Origin: CAWHXG01 sp963833235
Lineage (GTDB): Bacteria; Pseudomonadota; Alphaproteobacteria; Rhodobacterales; Rhodobacteraceae
Assembly: GCA_963833235.1 (NCBI GenBank)
Contig: CAWHXG010000002.1
Location: 62,001-126,000 of the forward strand
Direction: 5' to 3'
Length of the DNA: 64,000 bases
The notes below the pieces were generated by a model, which searched no databases, was not told the origin of the DNA, and worked only from the letters and a program-made list of their open reading frames with translations. The translations under genes were made by a program, and so were the position numbers. Of this stretch, positions 16,651-25,598 are shown piece by piece (the first letter of the stretch is position 1; each line of letters begins with the position of its first letter).

Positions 16651-16663
16651 GCGGGCCTGCGCG

Positions 16664-18586
16664 TCAGGCGGTTGGTTCGGGTTCCAGCCCGGCCTCTGGC
16701 TTCGGGCGCGGCTTGGTCTTCGGAATTGCCGTGACAGACGGCATGTTGCCCGATGGCGTATCGTCGCTGTCGTCCCCGCGGTTCAGGGGCTCGCCGGCGA
16801 CGATCTTGCCGATCTCGGACCCGGTCAGGGTCTCGTATTCCAGAAGGCCCTGGGCGAGACGATGCAAATCGTCGCTCTTCTCGGTCAGGATGCGCTTGGC
16901 GGTCTCATAGCCCTCGTCGACGATCCGCCGCACCTCGGCGTCGATCTTCTTCAGCGTCTCTGGCGAAGAGGTCGACCCGCCAGAATAGCTGCCGAGATAC
17001 GATTGCTGCTCGTTGGCGTAATCGATGTGGCCGAGTTCGTCGGAGAACCCGAATTGCTGCACCATGGCGCGCGCAATCTTGCTCACCTGCTGGATGTCGC
17101 TCGCCGCGCCGCTGGTCACGTTCTCCTTGCCGAAGATCAGCTCCTCGGCGACCTTGCCGCCCATCGCCATGGCGATCTTCGAGGTGTACTTGGTAAAGGT
17201 CACGCTCAGCTGATCCCGCTCCGGCAGGCTGAGCACGAGGCCAAGCGCCCGGCCCCGCGGGATGATCGTGGCCTTGTGGATCGGGTCGTGCTGCGGAACG
17301 TTCAGGCCGACGATCGCATGGCCGGCCTCGTGATAGGCGGTCAGCTTCTTCTCTTCCTCGGACATGACCATGGACCGCCGTTCGGCGCCCATCATCACCT
17401 TGTCCTTGGCGTTCTCGAAATCCTCCATCACCACGAAGCGTCGCCCGAAGCGCGCCGCCATCAAGGCGCTCTCGTTCACGAGGTTCGCCAGGTCGGCGCC
17501 CGAGAAGCCGGGCGTGCCGCGGGCGATGATCCGCAGGTCGACGTCGGGGCCCAGCGGCACCTTGCGGGCATGGACGCCGAGGATCTTCTCGCGGCCCTTG
17601 ATGTCGGGGTTCGGGACCTGCACCTGCCGGTCGAAGCGACCAGGGCGCAGGAGTGCCGGGTCCAGCACGTCGGGGCGGTTGGTGGCCGCGACGATGATGA
17701 TGCCTTCGTTGGCCTCGAACCCGTCCATCTCGACCAGAAGCTGGTTCAGCGTCTGCTCGCGCTCGTCGTTGCCGCCGCCGTAGCCCACGCCACGCGAGCG
17801 GCCCACCGCGTCGATCTCGTCGATGAAGACGATGCAAGGCGCGTTCTTCTTGGCCTGCTCGAACATGTCGCGCACGCGGCTGGCGCCGACGCCCACGAAC
17901 ATTTCCACGAAATCCGAACCGGAGATGGTGAAGAACGGCACGCCAGCCTCGCCGGCGATGGCCCGGGCAAGCAGCGTCTTACCGGTGCCCGGCGGGCCGA
18001 CAAGCAGCGCGCCCTTGGGGATCTTGCCGCCGAGGCGGCTGAACTTCTGTGGATTGCGCAGGAACTCGACGATCTCTTCCAGCTCGTCCTTGGCCTCGTC
18101 AATGCCGGCCACGTCGTCGAACGTCACCCGGCCATGCTTCTCCGTCAGTAGCTTGGCGCGGCTCTTGCCGAAGCCCATCGCCCCGCCGCGCCCGCCGCCC
18201 TGCATCCGGTTCATGAAGTAGATCCAGACGCCGATCAGCAGCAGGAACGGCAGGAAGGTCATCAGAAGCGTCGTGAAGCCCGACTGCTCCTGCGGCCGCG
18301 CATTCACGGTCACGTCGTTCTGGATCAAACGCTCGGTCACCTCGGTGCCCTGGGGGATGATGGTCACGTAGTCCTGGCCGTCGTTGCCGCGGAACATCAC
18401 CTTCTCGCCGTCGACCGTGGCGCTGTTGACCTCGCCGCGTTCGACCGCCGAGACGAACTCCGAATAGCTGATCGAGCGGGAGGACATGGTCGACTGGCCG
18501 CCGCTGAACAGGTTGAAAAGCGCGAGGATCAGCAGGAACAGCACGACCCAGAAGGCGATGTTTCTGGCGTTACCCAAGTGGGACAC
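16664..18586 (-). CDS. ftsH: ATP-dependent zinc metalloprotease FtsH
   Basis: 640 residues, standard FtsH length. The order is: first membrane segment (~residues 9-28), periplasmic domain, second membrane segment (~107-125), AAA+ domain with Walker A GPPGTGKT (197-204), Walker B IVFIDEID (252-259) and second region of homology NRPDVLDPALLRPGRFDRQ, then the zinc protease with HEAGH near 418. It degrades misfolded membrane proteins and short-lived regulators such as sigma-32 or LpxC in other bacteria. It follows tilS (101-base gap), a neighbourhood shared widely in bacteria. The last 35 residues are Pro/Asp-rich and variable. Confidence 0.97.
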   Translation of the reverse strand: MSHLGNARNIAFWVVLFLLILALFNLFSGGQSTMSSRSISYSEFVSAVERGEVNSATVDGEKVMFRGNDGQDYVTIIPQGTEVTERLIQNDVTVNARPQEQSGFTTLLMTFLPFLLLIGVWIYFMNRMQGGGRGGAMGFGKSRAKLLTEKHGRVTFDDVAGIDEAKDELEEIVEFLRNPQKFSRLGGKIPKGALLVGPPGTGKTLLARAIAGEAGVPFFTISGSDFVEMFVGVGASRVRDMFEQAKKNAPCIVFIDEIDAVGRSRGVGYGGGNDEREQTLNQLLVEMDGFEANEGIIIVAATNRPDVLDPALLRPGRFDRQVQVPNPDIKGREKILGVHARKVPLGPDVDLRIIARGTPGFSGADLANLVNESALMAARFGRRFVVMEDFENAKDKVMMGAERRSMVMSEEEKKLTAYHEAGHAIVGLNVPQHDPIHKATIIPRGRALGLVLSLPERDQLSVTFTKYTSKIAMAMGGKVAEELIFGKENVTSGAASDIQQVSKIARAMVQQFGFSDELGHIDYANEQQSYLGSYSGGSTSSPETLKKIDAEVRRIVDEGYETAKRILTEKSDDLHRLAQGLLEYETLTGSEIGKIVAGEPLNRGDDSDDTPSGNMPSVTAIPKTKPRPKPEAGLEPEPTA

Positions 18587-18687
18587 TCCTTTGGGAGGGC
18601 GACGGGCCGCGCAACCATGGCGCGAAACCGGCCGCCAACGGGCGAATTGAACGGTTGCATGGCAAGATAGTCATGCGGGCGCGCAGT

Positions 18688-19956
18688 TCAATCGGATAAG
18701 AGGCTCGCGGTGAACGCGGCGGCATCGAGATGAGCGGTGGCGCGCCATGCGCCGGGCGGATCGAGCAGCGGCGCGGCCAAGAGCTGCGAGCCGGTCCAGA
18801 CGGCCGGAGAGGCCAGTACGGCCGCGTGCGGCAGCCCGGCTTTCCGCCAATCGGGGCGCAGGGCAAGCCCGGCAGGCCCGAGGCATGCGGTACGGGCGCC
18901 CGGCATATCGGGGCCCGTCACCTGCCAGCGGCCATCCCACGGGCCGGGAGCCGGCGCAGTGCAGCCGGCCACGGCGGCCGGCTCCCGCATCACGCGAATG
19001 TGCGGATCGGGGCGGCGGAACGGGCGGATGAGGCAGCCATGCAGGGTGGCGCCGCGCCCCTCGGCCAGCGCCGCCTCGATACGGCGCAGCGCCTTTAGGC
19101 GAGGGCGGTAGACCTGCCCGCCCACGGCACAGAGCGCCTGCGCCAGAAGTCGCCAGCGGGTCTCGCTCGGCAGTGTCGCAAGGGCATCGGCGGCCAGCAG
19201 CACGTCGCCGCGGTCGACCCTCGCGATCCGTGCGGCCGCTTCGACCGCGGCGGCCCGTAGCACGTGACGCGCCGCCGCCATCCGTTCGGCGGTCTCGGCA
19301 AGGGTCTCGGCATCAAGGCCGAGCGTTGCCGTCTCGGCCAGAAGGTGCCGCGCCCGAACCCGGTGGAACCTGCTGTCCGCGTTGCCGGGATCGTCGGCCC
19401 AGGTCACCCCTGCCTCTCTCAGAACGGCGCGGAGCGCGGCGCGATCCACCTGCAGGAGCGGGCGCAGCCAGGTGATCCCGCCGGCCGCCCGAAGCGGCGC
19501 CATCCCGGCCAGCCCGTCCACGCCAGAGCCACGGGCGAGGCGCAGCAGCACCGTTTCGGCCTGATCGTCGCGCGTATGGCCGAGGGCGACGTAATCCAGC
19601 CCCGCCGCGACGGCCCAGGCGCCAAGCAGGTCCTGGCGGGCCCGGCGCGCGGCCGCCTGCAGGTTGCCGGTGCCGGGGGAAGCCTCCCAGACGAGCGTGC
19701 TGTGCGGAATGCCGAGCGCCGCGCAGGTGCGGGCGGCCAGGGCGATCTCGTCCGTCGCCTCCGCGCGAAGCCGGTGATCGACGCTGGCGGCCCTGAGCGC
19801 CACGCCGCGCGGCCGCGCCCATGCCGCCGCGAGCACGGCCAGCGCCTGGGAATCGCCGCCGCCGGAAAGGGCCAACCCCATCGCCCTCGGCGAAACCGGC
19901 ACCGTCGCATCGAGGGCGCGCGACAGCGCCTCCGCGGCGCTTTCGGACGGCGTCAG
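18688..19956 (-). CDS. tilS: tRNA(Ile)-lysidine synthetase (start uncertain)
   Basis: About 420 residues. The N-type ATP pyrophosphatase P-loop is ALSGGGDSQAL, followed by SVDHRLRAEATDEIALA, ALGHTRDDQAETVLLRLARG and LRPLLQV, all standard TilS blocks. TilS converts C34 of tRNA-Ile2 to lysidine so it reads AUA. The start is unclear: the helix SESAAEALSRAL just before the P-loop seems part of the protein, yet the only codon fitting it is a CTG at 19956, which overlaps the cpoB stop. A GTG at 19902 would leave eight residues before the core, and the nearest in-frame ATG (20046) is deep inside cpoB. The rest of the assignment is firm. Confidence 0.88.
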   Translation of the reverse strand: MTPSESAAEALSRALDATVPVSPRAMGLALSGGGDSQALAVLAAAWARPRGVALRAASVDHRLRAEATDEIALAARTCAALGIPHSTLVWEASPGTGNLQAAARRARQDLLGAWAVAAGLDYVALGHTRDDQAETVLLRLARGSGVDGLAGMAPLRAAGGITWLRPLLQVDRAALRAVLREAGVTWADDPGNADSRFHRVRARHLLAETATLGLDAETLAETAERMAAARHVLRAAAVEAAARIARVDRGDVLLAADALATLPSETRWRLLAQALCAVGGQVYRPRLKALRRIEAALAEGRGATLHGCLIRPFRRPDPHIRVMREPAAVAGCTAPAPGPWDGRWQVTGPDMPGARTACLGPAGLALRPDWRKAGLPHAAVLASPAVWTGSQLLAAPLLDPPGAWRATAHLDAAAFTASLLSD

Positions 19957-20768
19957 GAGCAGGTCAGCCCCGCCAGCCGGTCCTGCGCACGGGGCACCGC
20001 ATTCGTACCCGGAAACCGCGTGCCGACTTGCCCAAGCGCGATGCACGCCTCAGCCACCTGCCCCAGATCGGCGAGCGTACCGCCTAGGCCCGTCAACGCA
20101 TCGGCCGCCAGCCCGGCATCCGATGTCTCGGCCAGCGTGTAGCTTTCCAGAAACGCCCGCCCCGCCGCCTGCAGGTTGCCAAGATCGCGCAGCGCCCGGC
20201 CCAGGCGGTACTGGGCTTGCGCGGTCAACGGGCTCCGGGGGTAGGTCTGCACGAACGCCGTCAGCGCGGCCTCGGCATCCGCCGGCGTGCCCTCTTCGGA
20301 AAGCGTCACGGCGGCGGTGAAATCGGCTTGCTCGCCCATCGCCAACTGCGGAACCTGCGCATCTCCGGTCTCGGGCGTCGGTTGCGCCGGCAGGCCGACT
20401 TCGCCGCCCAGCCGGGGCGTGTCGCCCAGCTGCCCCACATCGCCGCCCTCCAGCTCGACCAGCCGGAACTCCAGATCGGCGATGCGGTTCGTGCCGTCCT
20501 CCACCACCCGCCCGATGCGGAATTCCAGTTCTTCGGCCTTGGCGGTCACGCGGCGCAGCTCGGCCTCCACGGCATCGAGCCGCTCCAGCGTACCGCCGCC
20601 GACCGAAGGCAGTGCCGCGGCACCGGTGGTGGAAAGCTCGCGCCGCAGCCGCTGCATCTCGACGTTCAGCACCGTCAGCTCCTGGCGGATATCGGCCAGC
20701 GTCGCCGCCCTGTCCTGCGCCGCCGCCGGCCCCGCCAGCAGCGCCAGCGCGAGGAGGAGCGCCCGCAT
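19953..20768 (-). CDS. cpoB: Tol-Pal system protein CpoB/YbgF
   Basis: 271 residues. A cleavable signal peptide (MRALLLALALLAGPAAAQ) leads to a coiled-coil trimerisation region (~25-105, LADIRQELTVLNVEMQRLRREL and LDAVEAELRRVTAKAEEL). A C-terminal TPR-like domain follows (FVQTYPRSPLTAQAQYRLGRAL, LGGTLADLGQ). CpoB links Tol activity to PBP1B during septal peptidoglycan synthesis. Its ATG overlaps the pal stop (ATGA). It ends the tolQRAB-pal-cpoB block, and its own stop overlaps the probable tilS start. Confidence 0.92.
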   Translation of the reverse strand: MRALLLALALLAGPAAAQDRAATLADIRQELTVLNVEMQRLRRELSTTGAAALPSVGGGTLERLDAVEAELRRVTAKAEELEFRIGRVVEDGTNRIADLEFRLVELEGGDVGQLGDTPRLGGEVGLPAQPTPETGDAQVPQLAMGEQADFTAAVTLSEEGTPADAEAALTAFVQTYPRSPLTAQAQYRLGRALRDLGNLQAAGRAFLESYTLAETSDAGLAADALTGLGGTLADLGQVAEACIALGQVGTRFPGTNAVPRAQDRLAGLTCS

Positions 20769-21226
20769 CACACCCCCGCCCCCGTCGCCAGAACGGTCAC
20801 GGCGCGGCGGTTCTTGGCATAGCACGCCTCGACGCTGCAGATCTCCAGCGGGCGTTCCTTGCCGTAGGTGACCGTGCGCAGCCGGGCCTGGGCGACGCCC
20901 TGGGCCACGAGGAATTCCTGCACCGCGCTGGCGCGGCGGGCGCCGAGGGCGAGGTTGTATTCCCGCGTGCCCTGCTCGTCGGCATGGCCCTCGATCACCG
21001 CACGGTACTCGCCGTTGGTCAGCAGCCAGCGGGCCTGTTCGGCCAGCGTCGCGCGGGCGGCGGCGTTCAGCGTGCTCTCGTCCACCGCAAAGAGGATACG
21101 GTCGCCCACGGCGTTGCGGAAGTATTCCGGCGAGGTGGGGCTGCCGAAGCCCTGGCCGGCGACGCTGCCGTCGGCGCCGGCTCCAGCACTTCCGGCAAAG
21201 CGGTCGCCGCAGGCAGAAAGCGCCAT
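20768..21226 (-). CDS. pal: Peptidoglycan-associated lipoprotein Pal, 5' end apparently frameshifted
   Basis: 152 residues in the open frame. The OmpA-like domain is complete: RILFAVDESTLNAAARATL, YRAVIEGHADEQGTREYNLALG and NRRAVTV. Pal binds peptidoglycan and TolB and tethers the outer membrane. The open frame begins only at MALSACG, so the lipidated Cys would be residue 6 with no hydrophobic signal before it, and a stop codon lies upstream. A properly spaced ATG at 21269 (AGGA nine bases before it) opens a different frame, MTFPRLTASL; removing one base near 21238 joins the two into a normal 21-residue lipoprotein signal. The true gene probably spans 20768-21269. Confidence 0.88.
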   Translation of the reverse strand: MALSACGDRFAGSAGAGADGSVAGQGFGSPTSPEYFRNAVGDRILFAVDESTLNAAARATLAEQARWLLTNGEYRAVIEGHADEQGTREYNLALGARRASAVQEFLVAQGVAQARLRTVTYGKERPLEICSVEACYAKNRRAVTVLATGAGV

Positions 21227-21345
21227 GGCGGCGAAAAGAGAGGGAGGCGGTGAGGCGGGGGAAGGTCATGATGTGGGTCCTGAGGGAAGTGGCGCGACCC
21301 TAGCAGGTGCGCCGTTTCGGGGAAACCGGGGCCGCGCGGGGCGCC

Positions 21346-22674
21346 TCATGGCAGAAGCGGCGACCAGGCGGGGTCGGAGGCCGGCCCGGGCGTGGGCACC
21401 TGCCGAAGGTTCCGGCCAGTGATGTCGACGGAATAGAGCCCGGTCGCGCCCGCGGCGCCCGCCGTCTCGCGGCTGAACATGACCACCCGGCCGTTCGGCG
21501 CCCAGGTCGGCCCCTCGTCGAGGAACGAGGCGGTCAGCAGCCGCTCTTCGCTGCCGTCGGTGCGCATGACGCCGATGTGGAAGCGGCCCTGGTTCTGCTT
21601 GGTGAAGGCGACCAGATCGCCGCGCGGCGACCAGACGGGCGTGCCATAGCGCCCCGGGCCGAAGCTGATGCGGGTGGCCTCGCCGCCGCCCGCCGGCATC
21701 ACGTAAAGCTGCGGCGAGCCAGAGCGGTCGCTTTCGAAGACGATGCGCGCGCCGTCGGGGCTGTAGCTCGGCGCGGTCTCGATGGAGGGCGCCTCGGTCA
21801 GCCGCCGCCGGTTCGAGCCGTCGAGGCCCATGGTGTAGAGATCGGTGTTGCCGCCCGCCGCGACCGAGAAAAGCACCCCCTGTCCGTCCGGCGAGAAGCG
21901 CGGCGAAAAGGTCATGTCGCCGCCCGGATCGCCGAGCGCGCGGGCCTGAAGGCTCGCCGTGTCGAGCAGCGTGATGCTGGGGAAGCCGCTGGCATAGCTG
22001 GTATAGAGCACCCGGCCGCCATCGCGCGAGATGCGCGGCGCCAGCACGAGGGAGGAGCTGTCGGTGAGGTAGCCGAGGTTCGCGCCGTCGTAATCCATGA
22101 TCGCCAGGCGCTTGGCACGCGCATCCTTCGGGCCGGTCTCGGAGACGAAGACCACGCGGCTGTCGAAATAGGCGCCCTCGCCGGTGATCCGGGAATAGAC
22201 CGCATCGGCCACCTTGTGGGCCATGCGCCGCCAGGTCGCGTCCGTGCCGCCGAATTGCAGGCCGTCGCCCAGCGGCGCCTCGGCGAAGACATCGTAGAGC
22301 CGGAACTTGACGCTGAGCCGCCCGCCCTCGGCCGAGACGGCACCGGCCACGAGGCCTTGCGCATTGATCGCCTTCCAGTCCGCGAACTGCACGGGGCTGT
22401 CGAAGCTGGTCACCGGCGAGATGAAGGCCTGCGACGAGATTGCCCGGAAAAGCCCGCTGCCGGTCAGGTCGTCGATCACCACCTGGGTCAGGCGCGCCGC
22501 CAGATCGGCGCTGGCCCCGCCCTCCGCGATGAAGGGGGCGACCGCGATGGGCAACGGCTCGATCACGCCGTCGGTGATCTCGATCCGCAGGGGGCCGTTC
22601 TGGGCCGCCGCGGGCACCGTGGGGGCGAAGGCCGCGAGCAGGGCCACGAGGATCGGCAGGATCGTGCGGGTCAT
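21346..22674 (-). CDS. tolB: Tol-Pal system beta-propeller protein TolB
   Basis: 442 residues. A signal peptide (TRTILPILVALLAAFAPTVPAAAQ) is followed by the TolB N-terminal domain (PLPIAVAPF, IDDLTGSGLFRAI) and a six-bladed beta-propeller with repeated SPDG-type turns (FSPRFSPDGQGVLFS, APSYSPDGARIVFESDRSG, TPVWSPRGDLVAFTK). TolB is the periplasmic partner of Pal and TolA. The ATG at 22674 is supported by AAGGAG eight bases upstream, against an in-frame ATG at 22698. The order tolA-tolB-pal is canonical. Confidence 0.96.
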   Translation of the reverse strand: MTRTILPILVALLAAFAPTVPAAAQNGPLRIEITDGVIEPLPIAVAPFIAEGGASADLAARLTQVVIDDLTGSGLFRAISSQAFISPVTSFDSPVQFADWKAINAQGLVAGAVSAEGGRLSVKFRLYDVFAEAPLGDGLQFGGTDATWRRMAHKVADAVYSRITGEGAYFDSRVVFVSETGPKDARAKRLAIMDYDGANLGYLTDSSSLVLAPRISRDGGRVLYTSYASGFPSITLLDTASLQARALGDPGGDMTFSPRFSPDGQGVLFSVAAGGNTDLYTMGLDGSNRRRLTEAPSIETAPSYSPDGARIVFESDRSGSPQLYVMPAGGGEATRISFGPGRYGTPVWSPRGDLVAFTKQNQGRFHIGVMRTDGSEERLLTASFLDEGPTWAPNGRVVMFSRETAGAAGATGLYSVDITGRNLRQVPTPGPASDPAWSPLLP

Positions 22675-22714
22675 GGGCGAGGCTCCTTGCGGGGGCATGG
22701 CGGGGCGGCGGGGG

Positions 22715-23821
22715 TCATCGCAGGCGCATGCCGTCGGGATTGAAGGTCATCTCGATCTCGCGCCACTGGTCGTATTTGTCGGGGGGCAGCGGATAGCCGG
22801 CCTCGCCGGAGCAGCGCAGGATCGCCCGGCGGGCGGTCTCAAAGGCCTGCTGCGCCGCCGCCTCGCCGCCGTTCTCGAACGAGACGAGGCGCAGCGATCC
22901 GGCATCGGGGCGCCCGTCGGGCGACATGGTCAGGCCCACGGTGACGGTGACGCGGGCGGCATCGGTGCTGAGCGACCCGAAGTTCCAGCAGCGGCTGACA
23001 GCCACGCGCAGGCCCTCGCGCTCGCCCTGGTTGAGGGGCGGGCCGGCGGGGGCGCTTGGCGCCACCGGCGCGAGCGTGGGCGCGGGTATGGACTCGGCCG
23101 CCATCGCCTCGGCCAAAGCGGCGTTGACCGCCTCGGCCTCGCGCGGCGCCTCCGGGGGCGCGGGCGTTTCGGCCAGCTCCGCGGGGGCCGGCTCGGGCGC
23201 GGGGGCTGGCACAGGGTCCGGCACGGGGGCCGGAACTGGGTCCGGTGGAGGGCGCCGCTCGGCGAGCCCCTCGGGGCGCCGGGGCGGGCGCGGCGGCGGG
23301 GCGCCGGGCGCCTCGGGGCTCAGGGCGGTCTCGGTCGCCTCGGTGACGATCTGGGGTGCCGCGGCCTCGGGGGCCTTGGCCTCCTGCGGGGCCAGCGGCT
23401 CGGGCGTGGCGGCGGCGGCGGCATCTGGCACCACGGCCTCGCGGCGGACCGGCGCTTCGGCGGCCTCGGGCGGCGGCGGCGGCGCGGGAACGGGCGCCAC
23501 GCGATCCACCGGCGGCGGCGGGGCGCCGGGCGGCAGCGGCACGTCGGGGCGCGGGGCGGCCTCCGCGGCCGGCTCTGGCACCGGAGGCGCGGGGCGCGCG
23601 GGGCTGGGCGCCGGCGGGGGCGGCAAAGCGGCGATCGCCTCCCCCCCGGGCGGTGGGGCCGCCGGCACCGGGCGCTCGGCGAACGTCGCCGCATCGATCA
23701 GCGACACCGTCATCGCCTCGGGCATCGCCGGCGGCCGTGTGCCGGCGAAGGGAAGGCCGAGGATCGCCAGAAGGATGAGCGCCGCGTGGCCACCGGCGGA
23801 AAGGGCAAGACCGGTATCCAT
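22715..23821 (-). CDS. tolA: TolA-like inner membrane/periplasm-spanning protein
   Basis: 368 residues. One N-terminal membrane helix (LSAGGHAALILLAILGLPFAG) is followed by about 220 residues of Pro/Ala/Glu-rich linker. The C-terminal domain (~280-368) reads GLRVAVSRCWNFGSLSTDAA and RAILRCSGEAGYPLPPDKYDQW, with its two characteristic cysteines. This matches the TonB-like third domain of TolA. The linker is Pro-rich rather than the Ala/Lys helix of E. coli TolA, a pattern I associate with alphaproteobacteria. TolA passes proton-motive energy from TolQR to Pal/TolB. Position between tolR and tolB confirms the call. Confidence 0.9.
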   Translation of the reverse strand: MDTGLALSAGGHAALILLAILGLPFAGTRPPAMPEAMTVSLIDAATFAERPVPAAPPPGGEAIAALPPPPAPSPARPAPPVPEPAAEAAPRPDVPLPPGAPPPPVDRVAPVPAPPPPPEAAEAPVRREAVVPDAAAAATPEPLAPQEAKAPEAAAPQIVTEATETALSPEAPGAPPPRPPRRPEGLAERRPPPDPVPAPVPDPVPAPAPEPAPAELAETPAPPEAPREAEAVNAALAEAMAAESIPAPTLAPVAPSAPAGPPLNQGEREGLRVAVSRCWNFGSLSTDAARVTVTVGLTMSPDGRPDAGSLRLVSFENGGEAAAQQAFETARRAILRCSGEAGYPLPPDKYDQWREIEMTFNPDGMRLR

Positions 23822-23888
23822 GCCACCTACCCCGCCGCCACTGCCGGCCGCGCGCTGCCATGGCCACGAGGCTTGCGGCGGACCGCCA

Positions 23889-24389
23889 TCATTGCGCGTC
23901 CGTCCCGTCCAGCAGCGGCCCGCCGGGATCGGTCACCAGGCCGATGGAATTGAACCCGCCGGCGTTCAGCGCGCCCATCACCTGCATCACGCTGGCATAG
24001 GGAATGGCCCCGTCGGCGCGCAGGAACAGGCTGTCGTCGGCGCGCTCTGCCGCGATTGCACGCAGCTTCGGGATAAGGGTGGCCGGGTCGATCTCGGTCT
24101 CCTGCAGCAGCACGCGGCCATCGGCGGCGAGCGTCACGGTCAGCGGCTCCTCCTCGGCCGTCGGCAGCGGGGTCGCTGCGGTCTCGGGCAGCTCGACCGG
24201 CACGCCGACGGTCAGGAGCGGTGCGGCGACCATGAAGATGATCAGCAGCACCAGCATCACGTCGACGAAGGGCGTGACGTTGATCTCGGACATCGGTGCG
24301 GTGGCCGAGGCCCGCCGCCGCCGCCCGCGCCGCCTGGCATCGCCGCCGCCGCCGCTGCCGCCGCCGCCGGTGGGCACCGACATGGCCAT
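23889..24389 (-). CDS. tolR: Biopolymer transport protein TolR
   Basis: 166 residues. After a Gly/Ser and Arg-rich cytoplasmic tail (GGGGSGGGG, then RRRGRRRR) comes the ExbD/TolR signature MSEINVTPFVDVMLVLLIIFMV, with the proton-path Asp in the single membrane helix, then a periplasmic domain. TolR works with TolQ as the proton-driven stator that energises TolA. The ATG at 24389 is one base after the tolQ stop; a second ATG at 24383 has a better-placed GAG and could be used. Confidence 0.94.
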   Translation of the reverse strand: MAMSVPTGGGGSGGGGDARRRGRRRRASATAPMSEINVTPFVDVMLVLLIIFMVAAPLLTVGVPVELPETAATPLPTAEEEPLTVTLAADGRVLLQETEIDPATLIPKLRAIAAERADDSLFLRADGAIPYASVMQVMGALNAGGFNSIGLVTDPGGPLLDGTDAQ

Positions 24390-24390
24390 C

Positions 24391-25062
24391 TCAGGCGTCC
24401 AGCTCGCGCGAAAGCAGGGTCGCGAACTCGTCGGCGAACACCTCGTAGCCGCCGATGATCCGCGCGCTGTCGCCCGAGAGCTTGTTGTAGAAGATCACCG
24501 CCGGGATCGCCGCCAGAAGACCGAGGCCGGTGGCCAGCAGCGCCTCGGCGATGCCCGGCGCCACGACCACGAGGCTGGTATTCTGCTCAAGCGCGATCTG
24601 CTCGAAGCTGTGCTTGATACCCCAGACCGTGCCGAAGAGCCCCACGAAGGGGGCCGTGGCGCCGACCGTGGCGAGGAACCCCAGGCCCCCCGTCAGGCCT
24701 TGCGCCTCGCGGGCGATGGCCACGTCCATCGAGCGGTCGATGCGGGCCGGGGTGCCGGGGATCAGCCGCCCGTCGTTGCGGTGCGAGCGCTGCCATTCGC
24801 GCATGCCGGCCACGAAGATACGCTCCGGAGCGGCGCGGGGGTCGTCGCCAATCTCGGAATAGAGCCCGTCGAGCGGCTCGCCCGACCAGAACGCCGCATC
24901 GAACTTGTCGGCGGCGCGGCGGGCGGACCGGTAGGCGATGTGCTTTCGGATGATGATCGACCAGGCCCAGACCGAGGCCACCAGCAGCATCAGCATCACG
25001 ATCTGCACGGTGAGCGTGGCGCGCAAGAACAGCGCCCAGAGGGAGAAGTCGATCGGTTCCAT
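24391..25062 (-). CDS. tolQ: Tol-Pal system proton channel subunit TolQ
   Basis: 223 residues with three membrane helices of the MotA/TolQ/ExbB family. Diagnostic stretches are VGATAPFVGLFGTVWGIKHSF (third quarter, with the conserved Thr and Gly residues) and GIAEALLATGLGLLAAIPAVIFYN near the C-terminus. TolQ forms the pentameric channel around TolR. The ATG at 25062 starts MEPIDFSLWALFLRA, the normal N-terminus. It is the first Tol gene, 118 bases after ybgC, and a promoter in that gap is possible but not clear. Confidence 0.95.
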   Translation of the reverse strand: MEPIDFSLWALFLRATLTVQIVMLMLLVASVWAWSIIIRKHIAYRSARRAADKFDAAFWSGEPLDGLYSEIGDDPRAAPERIFVAGMREWQRSHRNDGRLIPGTPARIDRSMDVAIAREAQGLTGGLGFLATVGATAPFVGLFGTVWGIKHSFEQIALEQNTSLVVVAPGIAEALLATGLGLLAAIPAVIFYNKLSGDSARIIGGYEVFADEFATLLSRELDA

Positions 25063-25180
25063 GGGGTTGCCCGGTCTGTCTAAAGGTTGCCTGATGCTCT
25101 GCCGCCCGGGTCGGCCTTTCCGGCCGCCTCGTTGGCTGGAAGCATACATCAAGCCCGCAGGCTTTGCCATGACATCCGCG

Positions 25181-25588
25181 TTATGTTTGCCGGGGCGGCG
25201 GGGCTGCCCGACCGAGGGCCGGCGGCAGCCGCGTGGGGCGACCGCGCCCATCGAGGCAGACGATGACGACATCGGCGGAAAACAACAGCTTGTCGCCTCG
25301 CCGGACGGTCTGGTGCAGGGTCAGCCGGGCGCCGGTGGCGCTGGCGATCCCGGTTTCCACGACCAGCCGGTCGTCGAGGCCGGCGGGGGCGAGGAACTCT
25401 GCGTCGAGCCGTCGGACGGCGAAGGCCAGGCCGCCCTCCGCCAGCATCGCGCGCTGGTCGAGCCCCAGATCCGCCACCATCGCCGAGCGCCCGCGCTCGA
25501 TGAACTTCAGGTAGTTCGCGTGATAGACGAGGCCGCTCAGGTCGGTGTCCTCGTAGTGGACACGGACGTCGAAACGGTGCGGGATCAA
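25181..25588 (-). CDS. ybgC: Tol-Pal-associated acyl-CoA thioesterase YbgC
   Basis: 135 residues, a single hot-dog fold. The active-site stretch is RVHYEDTDLSGLVYHANYLKF near residues 8-28, with the catalytic Asp and the H-A-N motif, then IERGRS. YbgC thioesterases hydrolyse acyl-CoA or acyl-ACP and are encoded at the head of tol clusters. The start is a TTG at 25588, supported by GAGG about eight bases upstream; there is no in-frame ATG before the conserved domain. Ten bases separate it from the upstream unknown gene. Confidence 0.93.
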   Translation of the reverse strand: MIPHRFDVRVHYEDTDLSGLVYHANYLKFIERGRSAMVADLGLDQRAMLAEGGLAFAVRRLDAEFLAPAGLDDRLVVETGIASATGARLTLHQTVRRGDKLLFSADVVIVCLDGRGRPTRLPPALGRAAPPPRQT

Positions 25589-25598
25589 CGGCTTGCCC

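Noticed and set aside
25151..25164. Terminator between ybgC and tolQ (AAGCC-CGCA-GGCTT)
   Set aside because: Only five pairs and no U-run on either strand; likely chance.
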